Positions 1-7,272 of a DNA stretch of 11,665 bases are shown piece by piece (positions within the stretch are counted from its first letter, which is position 1; every line of letters begins with the position of its first letter). A model generated the notes under the pieces. The model did not search any database and was not told the DNA's origin. It worked only from the letters and a program-made list of their open reading frames with translations. A program made the position numbers and the translations under genes. Source of the DNA: Phycisphaerae bacterium (lineage in GTDB: Bacteria > Planctomycetota > Phycisphaerae > Sedimentisphaerales > Anaerohalosphaeraceae); NCBI GenBank assembly GCA_021736615.1, contig JAIPFN010000180.1, forward strand, positions 1-11,665, read 5' to 3'.

Positions 1-12
1 ACATTTTTTCAT
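1..12 (-). CDS. Possible start of a truncated downstream gene (perhaps third maturase, hydF)
   Basis: Read on the minus strand, the left edge carries a strong ribosome-binding site, AAGGAG (positions 20-15), followed by two candidate ATG codons. One is at 12-10 (only 2 nt after the motif, reading M-K-K-C) and one is at 4-2 (10 nt after it). The second spacing is more usual, so the gene may begin at position 4 rather than 12. It lies about 90 nt downstream of hydE in the same direction. The [FeFe] hydrogenase maturases HydE and HydG normally work with the GTPase HydF, which is absent from the window, so hydF is a natural guess. An aspartate ammonia-lyase gene, also seen in such clusters, is another. 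Too few codons are present to identify the product. Confidence 0.3.
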
Positions 13-78
13 TACTCCTTAATAATAACTCACTAAATTATCAAACCACCGGATCACACCGGAACCATTATCGCAACA

Positions 79-91
79 TGGGCCAAGCCCA
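79..91 (-). other. Short GC-rich dyad in the gap after hydE
   Basis: TGGGC-CAA-GCCCA is a perfect 5-bp inverted repeat with a 3-nt centre, lying just beyond the hydE stop codon. No T-run follows it on either strand, so it does not look like an intrinsic terminator. It resembles the hairpin between hydB and hydA (4930-4944). A role in mRNA processing or stability is possible; chance is also possible. Confidence 0.35.
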
Positions 92-101
92 AAATCTATT
101 C

Positions 102-1157
102 TTAACACTTAAACGAATGTCCGACAGAATAATCAATATGCCTTCCAAGAGATGCAGCCATCTTTTCCATACATTCCGCACAGGCACCTGCCGGCTCAGT
201 AACACATCGTTTGCCCGGATAAATCTCATAAAGCTTTTTATATTCAGGCGGCGTATAGTTCGGCATAAGCACGTTGGCTCCGGCTTTTAGAGCTTTTAAT
301 CTGCCGTCACCTTCGCCGATACTTCCCGTCGCCGTCGTCGCCGGAAGATGCGTATCCTTCGTAACGATTCGCGTTACCGCGATAGCGTTAAGCACCATTT
401 CCAGCGTCCCTTGCTCTTCATCACGCAGCTTTGTCGCCTGGTGCGGAATAAAAGGGCCTATCCCGATCATATCAATTTCATGCTCGGCAAAAAACAGTAT
501 ATCACCTGCCAGCGTATCGGCCGTCTGGCCTTTAAGCCCGATGATGCAGCCGGAACCTGTCTGATAGCCGATCTCTTTTAAATCCTTAAGGCACTGCACA
601 CGCCTATCATAACTCATCTCAGGGTGCATCGACTCATACACCGCCTTGTCGGAGCTTTCGATCTTAAGCAAGTATCTGTCTGCACCTGCCGATTTCCAAA
701 GCTCGTAATCCTTTCTGTCGCACTCGCCAACTGAAAGGGTGATCGCCATATCAGTAAAGTCGCTCTTAACTCGCTCGATAAGCTCTTTGAGCCAGACCGG
801 GTCAAGGTCGTCCTGCTCACCGGCTTGTAAAACAACAGTCCTAATCCCGTCGGAATAAATATGCGAGATACAGTCATAAACCTGCTGTGCATTAAGGCGG
901 TATCTGCCGATGCTCTTATTGTGCTTATTCAATCCGCAATACAAACACCCATTATTGCAGTAGTTGGCAAACTCAACGATACCGCGAAGCAGTATTCCGT
1001 CACCGACATACTCTTTTCGTACGTTGTCGGCAAAATCAAATAGCTCTTGCACGTCTGTTTCGTCATCCATTGAGAGCAAAAACCGAAGGTCACCGCGATC
1101 CGGCATTTTCGCGTTGTAAACACTTTGCAAAACTTGCGATACCTTAGACATACTCAT
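102..1157 (-). CDS. hydE: [FeFe] hydrogenase H-cluster maturase HydE, radical SAM protein
   Basis: HydE is a cytoplasmic radical SAM enzyme that acts with HydG and HydF to build the 2Fe subcluster of the [FeFe] hydrogenase active site; current models have it process the iron-cysteine synthon made by HydG. From the chosen start the protein has 351 residues, normal for the family. The radical SAM cluster motif CX3CX2C (C67, C71, C74, sequence CNNGCLYC) is intact. Near the C-terminus C318, C326 and C329 form a CX7CX2C pattern matching the accessory Fe-S site described in Thermotoga maritima HydE. The ATG at 1157 was chosen because GGGG lies 6 nt upstream; a second in-frame ATG at 1151 is nearly as good. 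The gene overlaps the end of hydG, so the two are probably translationally coupled. BioB-type synthases share the fold, but the position beside hydG and the C-terminal cysteines point to HydE. Confidence 0.95.
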   Translation of the reverse strand: MSMSKVSQVLQSVYNAKMPDRGDLRFLLSMDDETDVQELFDFADNVRKEYVGDGILLRGIVEFANYCNNGCLYCGLNKHNKSIGRYRLNAQQVYDCISHIYSDGIRTVVLQAGEQDDLDPVWLKELIERVKSDFTDMAITLSVGECDRKDYELWKSAGADRYLLKIESSDKAVYESMHPEMSYDRRVQCLKDLKEIGYQTGSGCIIGLKGQTADTLAGDILFFAEHEIDMIGIGPFIPHQATKLRDEEQGTLEMVLNAIAVTRIVTKDTHLPATTATGSIGEGDGRLKALKAGANVLMPNYTPPEYKKLYEIYPGKRCVTEPAGACAECMEKMAASLGRHIDYSVGHSFKC

Positions 1158-2538
1158 CGCGAACCCCGTCGTCAATATGACTGAAAAAACCGTCAAGCAT
1201 CTGACGGGCATCGCTTCCGAGGTTTTCTACGCATTCTTCGATCAAGGCATAGCCATCCTTGCGAACCTGCTCGCTGCCGAAATCGTCAAGATACTCTTTC
1301 AAGGTCACAAGCCCGTTCATCTGGCACATGCCCTTGATATTACCGGGTCTGGCCATATTCATAAAAGCCTCGCCGGTTCTTTTCTTCCTGTAGCAGGCCG
1401 CACAAAAACTCGGAAGATACTTCTGTTTGACAAGCGACCCGATAATCTCATCAAGAGTCCGCTGATCTCCCAGAGTAAACTGAATTCCGTGGTCTTGATT
1501 GTTATCTTCCGTCGCGTATCCGCCCGGTGCCGTACGGGATTCGGCACTGATCTGCGAAATGCCCAGGTTGACCAGTTTATCCCTCATCAAGGCCTCTTCA
1601 CGTGTAGAGAGGATTATCCCGGTATAAGGTACAGCCAGGCGAAGCACAGCGACCAGTTTCGTGAAATCTTTATCGGAGATCGCGTTCGGCACATTTTTTG
1701 TAAAGTCGGCACCTTCGGCAGGCTCGATACGGGGAACAGAAATAGTATGCGGGCCAACGCCGTAGGTATTTTCAAGGTACTCAATATGCATAAGCATAGC
1801 AAGCGTCTCAAACCGGTAATCGGCAAGTCCGTAAAGAACACCTACACCGATGTCGTCAATACCCGCCTTAAACGCACGGTCAACAGCGTCAAGCCGATTG
1901 TTCGGATCGCTCTTAGGGCCGGCAGGGTGCATCAGTTTATAAGTTTCGTCGTGGTAACTTTCCTGAAATATCTGATAAGTTCCGATGCCCGATCCTTTAA
2001 GAAGTTTGAACTCGTCAAGCGAAAGGGGGGCACAGTTGACATTGACCCGCTTGATCTTATGAGGACCAACTTGCGCGTCATAAATAGCTTTAATGGATTC
2101 GAGATAGTAATCGATATTGGCCATACCGTTAACTCTTGTTGCCTCGCCGGTAACCATCAGGATGCGTTTGTGCCCGCGGCTAAGCAGCCACTCGACTTGT
2201 TCGATGACCTCTTCGCTACGGAGTGACCGACGCTCGAGAGAAGCATTGTCGGCCTTAAACGCGCAGTACTGACATTTATTGACGCACCGGTTACTGATAT
2301 ACAGAGGAGCAAAAAGAACTACACGTCTGCCGTAGATGGCATTTTTGACGTAAGCAGCCGCCTCGAATATCTTCTCGGTCAGTCCGGCATCTCTCACCGA
2401 AAGCAAAGCAGCGGTCTCTTCCAGGCTAAGCCTGTTAAGCTCCTTCGCTTTGGCGAGGATACCATCGATCCGGCCGGCGTCGTAAACAACTCCGACGTCA
2501 AGCAGATCATCAATTCTATTACCATCAATATGCTTCAT
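1144..2538 (-). CDS. hydG: [FeFe] hydrogenase H-cluster maturase HydG, tyrosine lyase
   Basis: HydG is a radical SAM enzyme that cleaves tyrosine to p-cresol and dehydroglycine and converts the latter to CO and cyanide, delivered on iron for the H-cluster. The 464-residue protein has the SAM cluster motif CX3CX2C at C85, C89 and C92. Its C-terminal extension has C379, C382 and C405 in the spacing CX2CX22C, which is diagnostic for the second cluster of HydG and separates it from the thiamine enzyme ThiH. H264 in the segment GPHTISVPR corresponds to the histidine reported to hold the extra 'dangler' iron. The ATG at 2538 is preceded by GGTGAG at an 8-nt spacing. The gene follows hydC after 45 nt, and its last codons overlap hydE. 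I see no damage. Identification is firm from motifs and context. Confidence 0.96.
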   Translation of the reverse strand: MKHIDGNRIDDLLDVGVVYDAGRIDGILAKAKELNRLSLEETAALLSVRDAGLTEKIFEAAAYVKNAIYGRRVVLFAPLYISNRCVNKCQYCAFKADNASLERRSLRSEEVIEQVEWLLSRGHKRILMVTGEATRVNGMANIDYYLESIKAIYDAQVGPHKIKRVNVNCAPLSLDEFKLLKGSGIGTYQIFQESYHDETYKLMHPAGPKSDPNNRLDAVDRAFKAGIDDIGVGVLYGLADYRFETLAMLMHIEYLENTYGVGPHTISVPRIEPAEGADFTKNVPNAISDKDFTKLVAVLRLAVPYTGIILSTREEALMRDKLVNLGISQISAESRTAPGGYATEDNNQDHGIQFTLGDQRTLDEIIGSLVKQKYLPSFCAACYRKKRTGEAFMNMARPGNIKGMCQMNGLVTLKEYLDDFGSEQVRKDGYALIEECVENLGSDARQMLDGFFSHIDDGVRDEYV

Positions 2539-2570
2539 AATTAAGTCTCACCGAAGGCAATTCCGTCAGT

Positions 2571-2582
2571 TTTAAGCTTAAA
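2571..2582 (-). other. Perfect 12-bp palindrome between hydC and hydG
   Basis: TTTAAGCTTAAA is a perfect palindrome ending directly before the hydC stop codon (2584-2586), inside the 45-nt gap to hydG. It is AT-rich and short, so chance is a real alternative. It could pair as a weak cruciform or be a protein site, but no known operator matches. Confidence 0.3.
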
Positions 2583-2583
2583 G

Positions 2584-3075
2584 CTACTTTGCAGCTTTTC
2601 TGTACTTGTTGATCACTTCAATAGTCATCTTACTGTCCAGATCGCCGTATATCTTATCGTCGATCATAATAACAGGAGCGATACCGCACGCACCCAGGCA
2701 CCTGGCTTCCTGAAGCGTAAACAAACCGTCTTCGGTAGTTTCCCCGGTCGCAACACCAAGTTCACTCTTGAGCGTATTGAGCACTTTATCGCCGCCCTTA
2801 ACATAACATGCCGTACCCATACAAACACTCACCACGTGCTTGCCGATAGGTTCCAGATTAAAGTAATGATAAAATGTCGCAACACCCCATATATGAGCTG
2901 TTGGGATATTCATATCTTCGGCGACAATGTCCATTACTTCTTTATCAAGGTAACCGAACAATCCCTGAACCTTATGCAAAACGGCAATAAGATACGACTC
3001 AGAGTGTTCCATACCCTTTGTTTCTTCGATATACTTCTTAATTTCGATAATATTTTTATCATTTACATCTATCAT
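2584..3075 (-). CDS. hydC: NuoE-like [2Fe-2S] subunit of the trimeric hydrogenase (HydC)
   Basis: This 163-residue soluble protein is the thioredoxin-fold ferredoxin subunit related to NuoE of complex I. In trimeric NAD-linked [FeFe] hydrogenases it docks on HydB and takes part in electron transfer near the flavin. An N-terminal helical region (about 1-75) is followed by the [2Fe-2S] domain. All four expected ligands are present as CX4C (C85, C90) and CX3C (C126, C130), the latter in RCLGAC. The ATG at 3075 has GGAG 7 nt upstream. The gene lies 54 nt after hydA and before hydG. In the Thermotoga type cluster the equivalent gene precedes hydB and hydA, whereas here it follows them. NuoE of a true complex I is unlikely because no other nuo genes are nearby and the partners are hydrogenase genes. 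Confidence 0.93.
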   Translation of the reverse strand: MIDVNDKNIIEIKKYIEETKGMEHSESYLIAVLHKVQGLFGYLDKEVMDIVAEDMNIPTAHIWGVATFYHYFNLEPIGKHVVSVCMGTACYVKGGDKVLNTLKSELGVATGETTEDGLFTLQEARCLGACGIAPVIMIDDKIYGDLDSKMTIEVINKYRKAAK

Positions 3076-3102
3076 CTTGATGCTCCGATTACTAAATTTC
3101 TT

Positions 3103-3117
3103 AATTCGTCATGAATT
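3103..3117 (-). other. Small dyad between hydA and hydC
   Basis: AATTC-GTCAT-GAATT is a 5-bp inverted repeat around a 5-nt centre in the 54-nt gap between the hydA stop... and the hydC start, on the hydC leader side as read from hydA towards hydC. There is no T-run. Weak support; may be chance. Confidence 0.2.
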
Positions 3118-3129
3118 TATTGTCACTAA

Positions 3130-4908
3130 TTATTTTTCAGGTCCCACCCTATCGGGGATAATACCCTTAGGTAGTTTCTCCTTGTAGTGCGTGTGCAGGT
3201 ACTTATGCGACACTTTGCTCAAAGGCCTCTGCAAAAACTCTTTATAGAGCTTCTGGACATCGGGGTTGTCATGACTGCGTCTGATCGTATTTTCCCTGTC
3301 GATGCCATAAAGACACTCGGCTCGTTTCTGCAAAGCATCTTCATCAAGCGGGATAGTATTGGCCTGTGCATAAGGCTGACCGCCGCCGCCGACACAGCCG
3401 CCCGGGCAACCCATGATTTCTATAAAGTGATACCTGCCCGGATCCTTGCGAGCCATGTCAAGCAGATCGCATGCGTTGCCAAGACCGTGAGCGACTGCGA
3501 CCCGGATTTCTGTGCCGTCAAGATCAAGCGTAGCTTCCTTGATACCCTTTAGCCCGCGGATGCCTTCAAGTTCAATATCAACAAGAGTCTGTCCTGTATA
3601 AAGCTCATAAGCAGTACGAATAGCAGCTTCCATTACTCCGCCTGTAGCACCGAAGATAACTGCCGCACCGGAAGACATACCGATCGGATTGTCCGGCTTC
3701 TCGGGTTTGATGTTAAGGAAATCGATACCTGCCGATTTGATCATCCATGCTATTTCACGAGTAGTGATAACGTTATCTACACTTTTAAGGTCGTCGACTA
3801 CAAGCTCAGGGCGGTCTGCTTCATATTTTTTAGCTGTACAGCACATCACAGCGACACTATAGATTTTCTTCGGATCGATGCCCATCTTATTTGCCCAGTA
3901 AGACTTAGTCAGTGCACCCTGCATGGCCATCGGCGACTTACACGTCGACACGTTGTCAATGAGGTCGGGATAGAACTGCTCGAGGCACTTCATCCACGCA
4001 CTCGAACACGATGTGATCATCGGAAATTTTCCACCATTCTGAACACGGTCAAGGAACTCGCTTCCTTCTTCCATGATAGTAACGTCGGCAGAGAAGTTCG
4101 TATCGAATACATAGTTAAACCCAAGCTTACGTAAAGCCGCGACAAGCTGACCTTCCATGTTACGGCCTGGCTCAAGCCCAAATGCTTCCCCGATTGCCGC
4201 ACGTACAGAAGGAGCGAACTGTGCGACCTTGACAACATCAGGATTGTTAAGCTGCTCAAAGACGATATCCGTATAGTTTCTTTCCAGAAAAGAAGCGGTA
4301 GGGCACACGTTGATACACTGACCGCAAGCCGTACAGACACTGTCTTTCATATCCATATTATAAGCAGGCATAACGACCGTCTTAAATCCGCGGTGAGCCT
4401 GACAGAGGTTAGTTACCTTCTGGATTTCGGTACACATACGGACGCATCTGCCGCAAAGGATACACTTATTAGGGTCACGAATAACCGATTCTGCCGATAG
4501 ATCCTTTTCGTAGTGCTTCTTTTCGCCTTCGAAGTGACGAACCCGGATACCCATAGATGCCGCAAGCCGCTGTAATTCACAGTTTCCGTCTCTTTCGCAT
4601 GTGTGGCAATCAAGCGGATGGTTGTCGAGGATAAGCTCGACGATATCGCGTCTTACCTTGCGAAGTGCCTGTGTGTTTGTTTTAACTTTCATGCCTTCGG
4701 CAACGGGATATGCACAAGAAGCGACATAGTTATTCATGCCTTCAACTTCGACGATACAGACCCTGCAGGCACCTTCGATAGAAAGCTTAGGATGGTAGCA
4801 AAGACGTGGAATATGATACCCATGCTTGTCAGCGGCCTGCATAATAGTCAGGCCCTCTTCGACCTTGTACTCTTTGTTATTTATAAATATATTAACCATT
4901 TTACTCAT
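3130..4908 (-). CDS. hydA: [FeFe] hydrogenase catalytic subunit, bifurcating-type HydA
   Basis: This is the catalytic subunit that interconverts protons and H2 at the H-cluster. The ATG at 4908 (592 residues) is preferred because GAGG lies 5 nt upstream; the frame stays open to 4944. Modules in order are: plant-type [2Fe-2S] domain (C37, C48, C51, C65); His-ligated [4Fe-4S] site (H97, C101, C104, C110); two [4Fe-4S] clusters (C149/152/155/159 and C192/195/198/202); then the H-cluster domain. The H-cluster motifs are TSCSSAW (from T299), MCCTAKKYE (from M355) and EIMGCPGGCVGGGGQP (C501, C505). The first two depart from the canonical TSCCPxW and MPCxxKxxE: the Cys normally before Pro, and Pro itself, are both Ser, and the Pro before the second-motif Cys is Cys. 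The third motif is intact. The protein lacks the extra C-terminal domain of the longer Thermotoga enzyme. Neighbouring hydB and hydC make a trimeric NAD-linked enzyme likely. Confidence 0.95.
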   Translation of the reverse strand: MSKMVNIFINNKEYKVEEGLTIMQAADKHGYHIPRLCYHPKLSIEGACRVCIVEVEGMNNYVASCAYPVAEGMKVKTNTQALRKVRRDIVELILDNHPLDCHTCERDGNCELQRLAASMGIRVRHFEGEKKHYEKDLSAESVIRDPNKCILCGRCVRMCTEIQKVTNLCQAHRGFKTVVMPAYNMDMKDSVCTACGQCINVCPTASFLERNYTDIVFEQLNNPDVVKVAQFAPSVRAAIGEAFGLEPGRNMEGQLVAALRKLGFNYVFDTNFSADVTIMEEGSEFLDRVQNGGKFPMITSCSSAWMKCLEQFYPDLIDNVSTCKSPMAMQGALTKSYWANKMGIDPKKIYSVAVMCCTAKKYEADRPELVVDDLKSVDNVITTREIAWMIKSAGIDFLNIKPEKPDNPIGMSSGAAVIFGATGGVMEAAIRTAYELYTGQTLVDIELEGIRGLKGIKEATLDLDGTEIRVAVAHGLGNACDLLDMARKDPGRYHFIEIMGCPGGCVGGGGQPYAQANTIPLDEDALQKRAECLYGIDRENTIRRSHDNPDVQKLYKEFLQRPLSKVSHKYLHTHYKEKLPKGIIPDRVGPEK

Positions 4909-4929
4909 TTTAACCTCATAATCGGTAGG

Positions 4930-4944
4930 ATGGGCCGTGCCCAT
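4930..4944 (-). other. GC-rich hairpin between hydB and hydA
   Basis: ATGGGC-CGT-GCCCAT is a perfect 6-bp inverted repeat with a 3-nt loop in the 59-nt gap between the hydB stop and the hydA start. It ends about 10 nt upstream of the hydA ribosome-binding site. No T-run follows, so termination is unlikely; mRNA processing, stability or translational tuning between subunits are possible roles. It also explains a spurious upstream ATG in frame with hydA at 4944. Confidence 0.45.
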
Positions 4945-4967
4945 GCTGATTAAATTGTAATTTGTAA

Positions 4968-6758
4968 TTATCCTTTGGTTATCGCTTCGAATTTACATTT
5001 CTCAAAGCACTGGCCGCACTTGATACACTTTTCCTGATCGATTACATGCAAGCCCTTCTTCTCACCGCTGATAGCGTCAGTCGGGCAAACACGCTTACAT
5101 GCTCCGCAGCCGACACACTTTTCAATTATCGTATACTTAAGCAGTGCATTGCAAACTCCTGCACGGCAGATTCCTTCGTTAATGTGCTCTTCATATTCCT
5201 CGCGGAAATTCTTGATCGTACTCAGGATCGGGTTAGGAGCACTCTGACCGAGACCGCAAAGCGAAGACTTTTTGATCGTATTGCCAAGACGTTCCAGTTT
5301 TTCGATGTCGCCGGGCTGACCCTTGCCTTCGGTGATGCGGGTAAGGATTTCCAGCATACGCTTTGTACCTTCACGACACGGAGTACATTTACCGCAAGAC
5401 TCATCCTGTGTAAATTCGATAAAGAACCTTGCGATGTTAACCATGCAAGAGGTCTCGTCGATGACGATCATACCGCCTGAGCCCATGATCGACCCCGCTG
5501 CTGCCAGCGATTCGTAATCAATCTTGGTATCGAGGTATTTTGCCGGTAGACACCCCCCAGAGGGTCCACCGGTTTGAATAGCCTTTAATTTCTTATCGCC
5601 TGGTATTCCGCCGCAGATGTCATAAACGATCTCGCGGAGGGTAGTTCCCATAGGAACCTCTACAAGACCGGTGTTTCTGACCATACCGGCAACTGCGAAT
5701 ACTTTTGTTCCTTTGCTTGTTTCAGTGCCAATGCTGCTAAACCATTCTCCTCCATCAAGGATGATAACCGGGATATTGGCCCACGACTCAACATTGTTAA
5801 TGAGTGTTGGTTTGCCGAACAGACCGCTAACTGACGGGTACGGAGGCCTTGGTCTCGGCATACCGCGTTTACCTTCGATAGAGTGGATCAAAGCAGTCTC
5901 TTCGCCGCATACGAAGGCGCCGGCACCAAGTCGGATCTCGATATCGAATGAGAAATCTGTGCCGAAAAGTTTTTTTCCCAGGAAACCGTGTTCCCTTGCC
6001 TGTGCGATAGCTATTTCAAGCCGTTTGATTGCAAGAGGATATTCCGCACGGATATAGATGATGCCCTTGCTCGAGCCTATAGCGTAACCGGCAATTGCCA
6101 TACCTTCCAGAATGGTGTGTGGATCCCCTTCGATCGCGCTTCTGTCCATAAACGCACCCGGGTCACCTTCGTCGGCGTTGCAGATGACATATTTGACATC
6201 GCTTTTTTCCTTGGCCGTAAACATCCACTTGAGACCCGTCGGGAAACCGCCGCCGCCGCGGCCTCTTAGCCCGGACTTTTTAACTTCTTCTACAACGTCT
6301 TCAGGAGTCATATCCGTCAGGCATTTAGCAAGTCCTTCATACCCGCGAAGCGAAAGGTAGTCGTCGATGTTTTCCGGATCTATGATGCCGGCGTTGCGAA
6401 GAGCGATTCTCATCTGTCTTCCGAAAAACTCACTATCGCCGAATATACGGAAAAAGCGGTTGTAAAGATGGTCTTCATTGATCGAAAGACGCGCGATTGG
6501 AGCACCTTTGACCAAGTGTTTTTCGACGATCTCAGCGACATCGCTTTTACTTACAGCTCCATAAATATGGTAACCGGGATAGACGATCACGACCGGACCT
6601 TTACCGCACATGCCAAGGCAACCAGATACGTTTATTTTTACCGTATCGGTAAGCTCATGTTTTTTAAGTTCAGTTTCAAGCTCCTTACGGACATCACGCG
6701 ACTTATTATGAATACAAGCCGTTCCGTCGCAAATTGTAATAGTATAATTCTTAGACAC
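4968..6758 (-). CDS. hydB: NuoF-like NADH/FMN subunit of the trimeric hydrogenase (HydB)
   Basis: HydB carries the FMN that exchanges hydride with NAD(H) and distributes electrons to HydA and ferredoxin in bifurcating [FeFe] hydrogenases. The 596-residue protein begins with a thioredoxin-fold [2Fe-2S] domain (C10, C15, C47, C51). The NuoF core follows, with the glycine-rich NADH/FMN segments GRGGGGFPTG (166-175) and CNADEGDPGAF (193-203). A [4Fe-4S] site uses C455, C458, C461 and C501. H525, C531 and C536 lie in the linker where a zinc site has been described in this family (recalled, not tested). Two C-terminal bacterial ferredoxin clusters use C548/551/554/558 and C578/581/584/588; these are absent from ordinary NuoF and support the hydrogenase assignment. 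The start is GTG at 6758, with AAGGA 8 nt upstream. All key residues are present. Confidence 0.95.
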   Translation of the reverse strand: MSKNYTITICDGTACIHNKSRDVRKELETELKKHELTDTVKINVSGCLGMCGKGPVVIVYPGYHIYGAVSKSDVAEIVEKHLVKGAPIARLSINEDHLYNRFFRIFGDSEFFGRQMRIALRNAGIIDPENIDDYLSLRGYEGLAKCLTDMTPEDVVEEVKKSGLRGRGGGGFPTGLKWMFTAKEKSDVKYVICNADEGDPGAFMDRSAIEGDPHTILEGMAIAGYAIGSSKGIIYIRAEYPLAIKRLEIAIAQAREHGFLGKKLFGTDFSFDIEIRLGAGAFVCGEETALIHSIEGKRGMPRPRPPYPSVSGLFGKPTLINNVESWANIPVIILDGGEWFSSIGTETSKGTKVFAVAGMVRNTGLVEVPMGTTLREIVYDICGGIPGDKKLKAIQTGGPSGGCLPAKYLDTKIDYESLAAAGSIMGSGGMIVIDETSCMVNIARFFIEFTQDESCGKCTPCREGTKRMLEILTRITEGKGQPGDIEKLERLGNTIKKSSLCGLGQSAPNPILSTIKNFREEYEEHINEGICRAGVCNALLKYTIIEKCVGCGACKRVCPTDAISGEKKGLHVIDQEKCIKCGQCFEKCKFEAITKG

Positions 6759-6780
6759 TAGTATATTCCTTCATTTCATT

Positions 6781-6795
6781 AAATATTCAATATTT
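6781..6795 (-). other. AT-only dyad in the hydB leader
   Basis: AAATATT-C-AATATTT is a perfect 7-bp inverted repeat about 22 nt upstream of the hydB GTG. A second small dyad, TCAAT-TT-ATTGA, lies at 6809-6820. The region is extremely AT-rich, so such symmetry is easy to get by chance. I find no convincing promoter hexamers here. Confidence 0.25.
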
Positions 6796-6819
6796 ATTTG
6801 AGGAGTCATCAATTTATTG

Positions 6820-6847
6820 AATAATCAATAATCAATAATAAATAATA
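6820..6847. repeat. Heptanucleotide tandem repeat, four copies
   Basis: Read on the plus strand, the unit AATAAT(C/A) occurs four times in perfect register: AATAATC, AATAATC, AATAATA, AATAATA. The array ends two bases before the stop codon of the HndB-like gene (6850-6852) and fills part of the 91-nt gap before hydB. Because it lies between genes, copy-number change would alter the spacing between the HndB-like stop and the hydB leader, not a reading frame. Confidence 0.7.
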
Positions 6848-6849
6848 AA

Positions 6850-7203
6850 TTAAATGACCCAGTCGCTGATCACTTCGCCGTTTTTGATATGGCGTTCGAT
6901 GATTTCTTTGGCCCTACCCTCGGTAACTTTACCGTATTTAACAGGTGTCTTACCTTCTTCGACGATCTCAACTGTCGGTTCCAGATTGCATCTTCCCGCA
7001 CAACCCTTCTGACTTAGATAAACATCGGTAAGTCCTTTGGCCATAGCGTCCTTGAACACTGCCATAACTTCTTTTGAACCCGCGGCGATCTCGCAAGTCG
7101 CCATTCCGACATAAACGCGGATCGTTGACAGGTAACCTTTGCTGACGATCCTGCCGACAGCTTCGGCCCGTTTCTTCTTAATAAGATCCAATGGAGTTAC
7201 CAT
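6850..7203 (-). CDS. hndB: HndB-like thioredoxin-fold ferredoxin of the hydrogenase cluster
   Basis: This small soluble protein of 117 residues resembles HndB of NADP-reducing [FeFe] hydrogenases and the small (2Fe-2S) ferredoxin-domain proteins encoded beside bifurcating hydrogenases. The segment VGMATCEIAAGSKEV (32-46) and the CX3C pair C68 and C72 (in KGCAGRC) mark a thioredoxin-like ferredoxin fold. Only three cysteines are present (C37, C68, C72). The place of the usual first ligand, five residues before C37, is V32, so a standard four-cysteine [2Fe-2S] cluster cannot form; I believe HndB relatives share this, but cannot check. The likely job is as an accessory electron carrier or assembly factor. 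The ATG at 7203 has AAAGGG 10 nt upstream. It is the first gene after the 134-nt gap behind the kinase. Confidence 0.8.
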   Translation of the reverse strand: MVTPLDLIKKKRAEAVGRIVSKGYLSTIRVYVGMATCEIAAGSKEVMAVFKDAMAKGLTDVYLSQKGCAGRCNLEPTVEIVEEGKTPVKYGKVTEGRAKEIIERHIKNGEVISDWVI

Positions 7204-7272
7204 TTCTTACATACCCTTTCAATTTAAACCGCTGGCACGTTACCGGCTTTTGTTTCTAATCTATTTCAGTAG

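Noticed and set aside
79..91. Intrinsic terminator after hydE
   Set aside because: The hairpin has only 5 bp and is not followed by a T-run on the minus strand; a co-directional gene seems to follow.
1177..2226. A 349-codon open frame on the plus strand
   Set aside because: It is fully antisense to hydG, whose catalytic motifs are intact, and its translation has no recognisable domain or ribosome-binding site; it is a shadow of the coding strand.
1144..2538. ThiH (thiamine tyrosine lyase) as an alternative to HydG
   Set aside because: The C-terminal CX2CX22C cluster motif and the hydrogenase neighbourhood are specific to HydG.
4909..4944. Longer HydA N-terminus starting at the ATG at 4944
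   Set aside because: That ATG lies inside a hairpin, lacks a good ribosome-binding site and adds 12 residues not expected before the [2Fe-2S] domain; the ATG at 4908 has GAGG at 5 nt.
2584..6758. Fragment of respiratory complex I (NuoE/NuoF/NuoG)
   Set aside because: The NuoG-like part carries an H-cluster domain, the NuoF-like part has two extra C-terminal ferredoxin clusters, and maturase genes follow; this is a hydrogenase.
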